From Asanoa hainanensis (GTDB lineage: Bacteria; Actinomycetota; Actinomycetes; Mycobacteriales; Micromonosporaceae), in NCBI RefSeq assembly GCF_900188485.1, contig NZ_FZPH01000018.1:91026-155025 (forward strand): a stretch of 64,000 nt of DNA. Direction: 5' to 3'. The position numbers and the translations under genes are program-made. Positions 58,681-64,000 of the stretch are shown one piece after another; the stretch's first letter is position 1; each line of letters starts with the position of its first letter. A model generated the notes under the pieces. It worked only from the letters and a program-made list of their open reading frames with translations, was not told the origin of the DNA and made no database searches.

Positions 58681-60078
58681 ATGGCCGGTCGACGCAGGGG
58701 TGCCCGTTCCGGCCGAGGCTGGGACGCGGCACCACCACGTCCCAACACCCGCCGCCCGCGCCCAGCCCCCGACGGCGAAACCCCAACGGACCCCGCGGCC
58801 GAGTTCCTCTGGCCCGAGGGAGCCGAATCCCTGGGCGACCCCTACGGCGGCCGCGCCGCCGTCCTGGACGACGACCCGCCGACCGCCGGACCCGAGGCTT
58901 CGATTTCGGGGGCCGGCGGCCGTGGCCGCCGGCGTGCTGCTGGTGGCGCGGGCTCTGGGGTTGACGACGGGTCGGGCGGCGAGGGTTCAGCTTCCATGCC
59001 TGGCGGCCGCGGTCGTGGGCGTGCGGGCTTCGGGGTTGGCGACGGCTCGGGCGGCGACGGTTCGGCTTCCATGCCTGGCGGCCGCGGTCGTGGGCGTGCG
59101 GGCTTCGGGGTTGGCGACGGCTCGGGCGGTGAGGGTTTGGGTTTCGGGGCTGACGGCCGCGGTCGTGGGCGTGCTGGTGGTGCCGGCTTCGGGCCTGACG
59201 GGCCGGGCGCCGGATCTGGGTCAGGCGGTGAGGATTTGGCTTCCACGCCTGGCGGCCGTGGCCGTCGGGGTGCTGGTCGTGGTGCGGGCTTCGGCATTGA
59301 CGACGGGTCGGGCGTCGGGTCCGGTGAGGGTTCGGCCTTCGGGGCTACCAGCCGTGGCCGGCGGCGTGCTGCTGCTGGTGGTGGCGGGCAGGGCTCCGGC
59401 GGCGATGGCGCCTCGGGCGCTGCCGGCGGTCGGTCGGCGGGCGGCCGGGGGCGGCGTGGCGGCTTCGGCGCGCCGCAACGGGTCGTGGCCGAAGGAGAGT
59501 CGCCGCCGCCGGACGAGGCGGAGCTGGCCCGGGAGATCTGCCTGCGGCAGCTCGCGGTGCGTCCACGCACCCGCACCGAGCTCGCCCGCGCCCTGGCGCG
59601 CCGGGGCATCTCGGAGGAGACGGCGTCCGAGGTACTCGACCGCTACGACGAGGTCGGCCTGATCGACGACGCCGCGTTCTCGCGTGCCTGGGTGACCAGC
59701 CGGCACGCGGGTCGTGGGCTGGCCCGCCGAGCGCTGGCCAACGAACTACGCAAACGCGGGGTCGACGCCGACACCGCCGGCGCCGCCCTCGAACAGCTCG
59801 ACGACTCGACCGAGGCCGAAACCGCACGCGCCCTGGTCGACCGCAAACTCCGCACCACCCGCGGCGACCCCGAACAGGTCTTCCGCCGGTTGGTCGGCAT
59901 GCTGGCCCGCAAGGGCTACGCCCCGGGGGTGGCCATCCGCGCGGTCAAGGACGCCCTGGCGGCCCAGAGCGCCGAGGCAGCCGAGTTCGCGGACCAGGTC
60001 GACGTCGACGCCCTGGCCGAGGCCCAATCGGCGATGGAAGCCGACGCCGACCTCACCCGCCCCACCGACCAGGACTGA
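58681..60078 (+). CDS. recX: RecX with a long RG-rich repeat extension
   Basis: A 465-residue protein. The regulator RecX, which binds RecA filaments, occupies only residues 280-450: ELAREICLRQLAVRPRTRTE, LARRGISEETASEVLDRYDE, AFSRAWVTSRHAGRGLARRA and FRRLVGMLARKGYAPGVAIR. The first 270 residues are Gly/Arg/Ser/Asp-rich with repeated GGRGRGRAG and GDGSGG elements, like RGG-type RNA/DNA-binding tails. Typical RecX is 150-200 residues. Directly behind recA, so co-transcribed. Confidence 0.88.
   Translation: MAGRRRGARSGRGWDAAPPRPNTRRPRPAPDGETPTDPAAEFLWPEGAESLGDPYGGRAAVLDDDPPTAGPEASISGAGGRGRRRAAGGAGSGVDDGSGGEGSASMPGGRGRGRAGFGVGDGSGGDGSASMPGGRGRGRAGFGVGDGSGGEGLGFGADGRGRGRAGGAGFGPDGPGAGSGSGGEDLASTPGGRGRRGAGRGAGFGIDDGSGVGSGEGSAFGATSRGRRRAAAGGGGQGSGGDGASGAAGGRSAGGRGRRGGFGAPQRVVAEGESPPPDEAELAREICLRQLAVRPRTRTELARALARRGISEETASEVLDRYDEVGLIDDAAFSRAWVTSRHAGRGLARRALANELRKRGVDADTAGAALEQLDDSTEAETARALVDRKLRTTRGDPEQVFRRLVGMLARKGYAPGVAIRAVKDALAAQSAEAAEFADQVDVDALAEAQSAMEADADLTRPTDQD
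58990..59139 (+). repeat. 75-bp tandem repeat in recX
   Basis: Two near-identical 75-bp units (58990-59064 and 59065-59139), each encoding SMPGGRGRGRAGFGVGDG plus flanking residues; diverged copies continue to about 59400. Unit length is a multiple of three, so the frame is preserved. Confidence 0.85.
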
Positions 60079-60587
60079 CCACCGCACCACCCACCTCGCG
60101 GCCGGTGCCGATCCCTCGGGGCCGGCCTCGGCCGCCAGGTCGGTGGTCGCGGTGCCCGCGGCCGGCCGCTGATCGTGTGTGGCCGGTCAGGCAGAATGCG
60201 TGGCCAGCGCATGATCGGGTGAGGCTGATCTGGTGAAAACCCGGCGTGTCGCCCAGTCCAGTCACACACGATCATGCCCGGCCCGACCGACATACCCGAT
60301 CTGCCGCACACGATCACCCGCCGAACCGTCGCGGGCGGAGTGCGCTTAACAGCCGCATCCAACCCGCCGGGCAGCCCCCGCCTCTGGCAAGGCCGACATG
60401 CTCGGGCCACCGGCTTTGTTCACGACGACAGGCTCCACCGCTGCGGCACTCGTCTGCATCACGACCGAGGCGCGGTTCCTGGCCATCAATCAGATGCGGA
60501 CTCACCACCCGAACCCAACCTCCGGGACACCTCGCCAGAGGGCTGCTCTTCCGGGCCGCGGTGCGGGGGAGGCCGGGCGCGGCAAAC
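60079..60587. other. recX to minisatellite intergenic
   Basis: No gene supported. It holds hairpin copy B (60212-60275), an outer half-site pair (CTGATCGTGTGTG at about 60170 and CACACACGATCA at 60262) and GC-rich unstructured sequence. Frames open here lack ribosome sites and known motifs. Confidence 0.5.
60212..60275. repeat. 64-bp hairpin repeat, copy B
   Basis: Same length as copy A at 7494-7557 and 50/64 identical, sharing both ends (TGATCGGGTG and CGATCAT) and the core CGGCGTGTCG. The arms pair at 17 of 22 positions. Confidence 0.72.
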
Positions 60588-60814
60588 CCCGAGCCATGCC
60601 TCCGCGCAGCTCCGCGAGCTATGCGCATCTGCGTCGGGCCGCGAGCTATGTCTCCGCGTCAAACCGCGAGCGGTGCCTCCGTGTCGCGCCGCAAGCTAGC
60701 TTCTGCGTCGCGCCGCCAGCCACGGCTCCCGTCTGACACCGCGGGCCGTGCCTCGACGCCACACTGCGGGCCGTGCCTTGGGCGTCACACCGCGAGCCAT
60801 GCCTCCGCGTCGGG
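60588..60814. repeat. 25-bp minisatellite, nine degenerate copies
   Basis: Copies begin at about 60588, 60612, 60639, 60664, 60689, 60713, 60739, 60764 and 60790, with 24-27 bp spacing. Consensus near CCGCGAGCCATGCCTCCGCG. The last copy contains the C-terminal codons and stop of the NUDIX gene read on the minus strand. Confidence 0.75.
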
Positions 60815-61264
60815 AGTCAACGCCAACTCCAGACACCGTGCCTGATGTGCCGGCAGCGGAGGCACATCAGCGGGATCGAACCAGCCAACCGCCACCGACT
60901 CGTCGTCGTTAACCCGGGCTTCCCCCGACGCAAGCCGGCAGCGCACCCCAACGGCGTACCACCAAACCTGGTCCCCGTTCGGCCCCACCGACAGGTCCAG
61001 CGCCTCCACGGACAGCAACCGCTCGACGACCACGTTGACCGCGGCCTCCTCGCGTACCTCGCGGACCGCCCCGGCAGCCGGTTGTTCCCCCGGCTCCAGG
61101 CAACCCGTCGTCAGCGCCCACTCCCCGGTGTCCGAGCGACGCACCAGGAGCACCCGCCCACGCCCGTCCAACACGACCGCGATGACACCCACGAGCGGCA
61201 ACGGTGCGCGACCCACCACCGCACGCAACGCGACGACGAAATCCGGTATGGCCACCAGTGGCAC
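60785..61264 (-). CDS. NUDIX hydrolase
   Basis: A 159-residue pyrophosphohydrolase. The NUDIX box spans GCLEPGEQPAAGAV then REVREEAAVNV (Gx5Ex7REUxEExGU, with Ala for the final Gly). The GTG at 61264 gives VPLVAIPDFVVALRAVVG, a start usual in actinobacterial NUDIX proteins. Substrate unknown. The last eight codons and stop lie within the 25-bp repeat array. Confidence 0.85.
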   Translation of the reverse strand: MPLVAIPDFVVALRAVVGRAPLPLVGVIAVVLDGRGRVLLVRRSDTGEWALTTGCLEPGEQPAAGAVREVREEAAVNVVVERLLSVEALDLSVGPNGDQVWWYAVGVRCRLASGEARVNDDESVAVGWFDPADVPPLPAHQARCLELALTPDAEAWLAV

Positions 61265-61863
61265 GCTAACGACCGACCTCAACGGTGACTGTGGACCGTC
61301 GCTGTGGCACCATCGGGTATCCACGTTGCGCGACCGCGCGATTACCGACACGCCACGTGGATGCTGTTGGCAACTTTAGTAATGGTTCGAAGCGTGTTGA
61401 GCAGGTGGTGAGCGCATCCGTGCCCTATGTCCCTCGCCCAGCCGGATCATGAGTCCTTGACCGAACGGCCCCTCGCGACCTAGCCTCGCGTTACAGATTG
61501 GATAGCCCGACCATCGCAGGCTAAGCGCACAACATAGATCGCGTAACAAGACGGCATCACTTTTGGCCAGCTACACGGCCACATACCCCGTTTTCGGACA
61601 GGCCGGTCCGGTGACGAGGTGATAGCAGCACCGGCCAACCGGCGGCGCAGAGGCGCACCGTCGGTCGGCTCGACACGGCCACAGCCGCCTCGGTCGGGCG
61701 TCCGTACAGCCGCGCGTGAGAGCGGGAGGGATACCCCCTCCCTTGCGCCGGACCGGTGAATGGAGGCGTCATGACCGGGCGACACCGGCGATGCCGCGGT
61801 AGGGACGTCGCAGCATGAGCGAGCGAAGCGAGCGCAGGCGGCTCAGCTCCCTGGGCTCTTGCT
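61265..61863. other. NUDIX to rny intergenic
   Basis: About 600 bases, AT-richer between 61340 and 61580 than the rest of the window. It contains a GGGAGGG/CCCTCCC hairpin (61724-61742) and probably the NUDIX and rny promoters. No gene supported. Confidence 0.5.
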
Positions 61864-61887
61864 CCGCCGCCCGAAGGGGGGCGGCGG
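61864..61887 (+). promoter_or_regulatory. Hairpin over the rny ribosome site
   Basis: CCGCCGCCC (61864-61872) pairs perfectly with GGGCGGCGG (61879-61887), loop GAAGGG. The only ribosome-binding sequence (GAAGGGGGG) is inside the loop and 3' arm, one base before the ATG codon, so the folded form should block translation. Confidence 0.55.
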
Positions 61888-61888
61888 C

Positions 61889-63664
61889 ATGAGCTCACTC
61901 GACGTCGTACTCCTCTCCGCGGTCGTTCTTCTCGCCGCCGCCGTCCTGGTCGGTCTCGTGCTGGGCGCCCGCGCACTGCGCCGGCTCAACGCCCAACCCG
62001 TCGGGCCCAAGCCCGAGGACCCCAGCTACACCGCCGAGCGCGAGCGGCACGAGCAGTCGTTGGCGACGCTCCGCACCAAGGCCGAAGAGGTCAGCACCAC
62101 CGTCGACACCGCGAAGTCCGCTGCCGCCGCCGCGCGCACCGAGGCCGCCGCCGCCAAGGCGGAAGCGTCGTCCGCCCGGGCCGAGGCGCGCCGGGTACTC
62201 GACACCGCCCGCGCCGAAGCCGACTCCGTGCTCGAGCGCGCGCACAAGCAGGCCGAGCAGGAAGCGGAACAGCTACGCGCCGCCGCTCGCCGCAGCGGCG
62301 AGCGCGAGGCCGCCATGCTCGCCGCCACCACCAAGGAGCACGCCGCCGACGTCGAGCGCCGCGCCGCGCGGATGGACGAGCGCGAGCGGCTGCACAGCGA
62401 AGAGGTCGAGCGGCTCACGGAACGCGAACGAAGGCTCACCGCCGCCACCGCCGAGTTGGCCGCACGCGACCAAGGGCTGACCGCCCGCGAAGCCGGCATC
62501 GCCGAGGCCGAGGAGCAGCGCCGCAAGGAGCTGGAGCGGGTCGCCAACCTGACCGCCGAGTCCGCGCGCACCGAGCTCATCGAGTCGATCGAGGTGCAGG
62601 CCAAGCGCGAGGCGGCGATCCTGGTCCGCGACATCGAGGCCGACGCCCGCTCGACCGGCGAGCAGCGCGCCCGGCACATCGTGGTCGAGGCGATCCAGCG
62701 GGTGGCCAGCGAGCAGACCGCCGAGAGCGTCGTCAGCGTGCTGCACCTGCCGGGCGACGAGATGAAGGGCCGGATCATCGGTCGCGAGGGCCGCAACATC
62801 CGCGCCTTCGAGTCGGTCACCGGCGTCAACCTGATCATCGACGACACACCCGAGGCCGTACTCCTGTCGTGCTTCGACCCGGTCCGTCGCGAGATCGGCC
62901 GGCTCACCCTGGAGAAGCTGGTCCTCGACGGCCGGATCCACCCGCACCGCATCGAGGAGGTCTTCGAGTCCGCCAAGCAGGAGGTCGAACGCCTCTGCCA
63001 ACGGGCCGCCGAGGACGCCCTCGTCGAGGTCGGCATCACCGAGATCCACCCGGAGCTGATCACGCTGCTGGGCCGGCTGCGGTACCGCACCAGCTACGGC
63101 CAGAACGTCCTCAAGCACCTGGTCGAAACCGCCCACATCGCCGGCATCATGGCCGCCGAGCTGCGCCTCGACGCACCCCTGATCAAGCGCGGCGCCTTCC
63201 TGCACGACATCGGCAAGGCCCTCACCCACGAGGTCGAAGGCAGCCACGCCCTGATCGGCGCCGACCTGGCCCGCAAGTACGGCGAGTCAGACGAGGTCGT
63301 GCACGCCATCGAGGCACACCACAACGAGGTCCAGCCCCAGACCATCGAAGCGGTGCTCACCCAGGCGTCGGATGCCTGCTCCGGAGGCCGCCCGGGCGCG
63401 CGCCGCGAAAGCCTGGAGGCCTACGTCAAGCGCCTCGAGCGCATCGAAGAGATCGCGGGCGGCAAGACCGGCGTCGAAAAGGTCTTCGCGATGCAGGCGG
63501 GCCGCGAGATCCGCGTCATGGTCAAGCCCGACGACATCGACGACATCGGCGCCGCCGTCCTCGCCCGCGACGTCGCCAAGCAAATCGAGGAAGAGCTCAC
63601 CTACCCAGGCCAGATCAGGGTCACGGTCGTGCGCGAGTCGAGGGTCACCGAGATCGCCCGCTAA
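61889..63664 (+). CDS. rny: Ribonuclease Y
   Basis: A 591-residue membrane-anchored endoribonuclease. One N-terminal span (about 5-27, VVLLSAVVLLAAAVLVGLVL), a long charged coiled coil (about 45-270), a KH domain (KGRIIGREGRNIRAFESVTG), and an HD domain with HLVETAHIAG and GAFLHDIGKAL. Length is above the usual 510-530 because the coiled coil is extended. The ATG at 61889 is preferred over one ten codons upstream. Together with RNase J it would form the main mRNA-decay machinery. Confidence 0.95.
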   Translation: MSSLDVVLLSAVVLLAAAVLVGLVLGARALRRLNAQPVGPKPEDPSYTAERERHEQSLATLRTKAEEVSTTVDTAKSAAAAARTEAAAAKAEASSARAEARRVLDTARAEADSVLERAHKQAEQEAEQLRAAARRSGEREAAMLAATTKEHAADVERRAARMDERERLHSEEVERLTERERRLTAATAELAARDQGLTAREAGIAEAEEQRRKELERVANLTAESARTELIESIEVQAKREAAILVRDIEADARSTGEQRARHIVVEAIQRVASEQTAESVVSVLHLPGDEMKGRIIGREGRNIRAFESVTGVNLIIDDTPEAVLLSCFDPVRREIGRLTLEKLVLDGRIHPHRIEEVFESAKQEVERLCQRAAEDALVEVGITEIHPELITLLGRLRYRTSYGQNVLKHLVETAHIAGIMAAELRLDAPLIKRGAFLHDIGKALTHEVEGSHALIGADLARKYGESDEVVHAIEAHHNEVQPQTIEAVLTQASDACSGGRPGARRESLEAYVKRLERIEEIAGGKTGVEKVFAMQAGREIRVMVKPDDIDDIGAAVLARDVAKQIEEELTYPGQIRVTVVRESRVTEIAR

Positions 63665-63966
63665 GGGAGCAAAAGCCGCGGTCCCGGATTCGTCGGGGGC
63701 GCGACCGTTGCTCATTGGGTGATCCTGGTGCTGCCTGGTTGTTGGATGGCCGGGTAGCACCTGGGCCGTTAGATCATCGCCAACCGTTGCAGCCCCCGGT
63801 TTGAGGGCCTGCGGGAGTTTCCGCGGGGTCTGGCGGTCCGGGACATCCCGACTGGCAACAGGGCTACTGCGCCGTTGAGCGCCCGTCAATGAGCGTCCGG
63901 CAGTGATGTCCCGAACCACCAGGTGCTTCCCCACTGGGTTGAGCAGCGGAGGAGCTTGGGTTGAGT
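63665..63966. other. Intergenic after rny
   Basis: No gene supported. An inverted repeat (GGTCCGGGACATC at 63835-63847 and GATGTCCCGAACC at 63905-63917, one mismatch) and a weaker GGTGCTGCC/GGTAGCACC pair near 63730-63760 suggest secondary structure or a decayed mobile repeat. Confidence 0.45.
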
Positions 63967-64000
63967 GTGACTGATGACGGCGGCGCGGCGCGAGCGGTGA
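63967..64000 (+). CDS. Start of a further gene, cut by the window edge
   Basis: The GTG at 63967 opens a frame (VTDDGGAARAV) that runs off the right edge; GGAGGAG lies 12 bases upstream. Too short to identify. In related genomes miaB often follows rny, but nothing here proves that. Confidence 0.35.
   Translation, partial: MTDDGGAARAV

Noticed and set aside
60588..60814. CRISPR array
   Set aside because: Repeats are contiguous and degenerate, with no unique spacers and no cas genes; it is a minisatellite. The same applies to the repeats at 6143 and 58990.
61264..61888. A tRNA or riboswitch in the AT-richer gap before rny
   Set aside because: No cloverleaf or known riboswitch core was found by eye; only simple hairpins. 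A covariance-model search would settle it.
42642..63711. Shared 15-mer GGGCGCGACCGTTGC at 42642 and 63697
   Set aside because: A few chance 15-mer matches are expected in 64 kb of GC-biased DNA; flanks match only loosely.

Overview
The window reads as a chromosomal segment of a high-GC actinobacterium, most likely of the family Micromonosporaceae. The reasons are the very high GC at third codon positions, the frequent GTG starts, and two conserved gene strings: thyX-dapA-rnj-...-ftsK-...-rimO-pgsA-cinA-clgR-pspA-pspM on the left and DUF3046-recA-recX-...-rny on the right. No rRNA, tRNA, CRISPR array or intact insertion sequence was seen. Family calls come from reading translated sequence; no database search was run.

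Layout. 1-7.0 kb: tail of an AfsR/LuxR-type ATPase regulator, two GNAT acetyltransferases, a GT87 mannosyltransferase, a YcaQ/AlkX-type DNA glycosylase and a DUF2752 membrane protein with a repetitive N-terminus. 7.0-9.3 kb: a transposase fossil, a hairpin repeat, and an RHH/DUF4097/small-protein operon. 9.4-18.6 kb: thyX, dapA-rnj, two phosphotransferases, a phage-type M15 peptidase, a GNAT, and glutamate decarboxylase with a class II glutamine amidotransferase. 18.6-30 kb: a YbjN pair, ftsK, rimO-pgsA, cinA and the clgR-pspA-pspM envelope-stress cluster. 30-42.6 kb: nei2-type glycosylase operon, F420-type oxidoreductase, divergent hpt paralog, sigma/anti-sigma pair, a frameshifted DUF4259-like gene and lhr. 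42.7-50.3 kb: PNPOx-GNAT fusion opposite a MocR regulator, udgX, HAD, esterase, SRPBCC, and a deacetylase/glycosyltransferase fusion. 50.3-57.1 kb: an NLR-like DUF4062-NB-ARC-TPR protein, an MFS exporter and a GntR-controlled ABC transporter. 57.2-64 kb: DUF3046, recA, recX, a NUDIX gene with a minisatellite, rny, and the first codons of a further gene.

How it fits together. The window is rich in DNA repair: YcaQ/AlkX, Nei2, Lhr, UdgX, RecA, RecX. Three of these (ycaQ, lhr, recA) carry the same promoter form, TGTC(A/G) then about 11 bases then a TAnnnT-like hexamer, 6-7 bases before a GTG. This matches the LexA-independent, PafBC-type damage promoter known from mycobacteria; recA additionally has a LexA box. 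Many other genes have a -10-like hexamer 6-7 bases before the start codon, which suggests widespread leaderless mRNAs.

Most unusual items: a 64-bp hairpin element present twice 52.7 kb apart (50/64 identical); a nine-copy 25-bp array that seems to have grown out of the NUDIX stop region; a RecX with an RG-rich repeat extension of about 270 residues; an HPRT-like protein lacking key PRPP-site residues; and the DUF4062 NLR-like ATPase.
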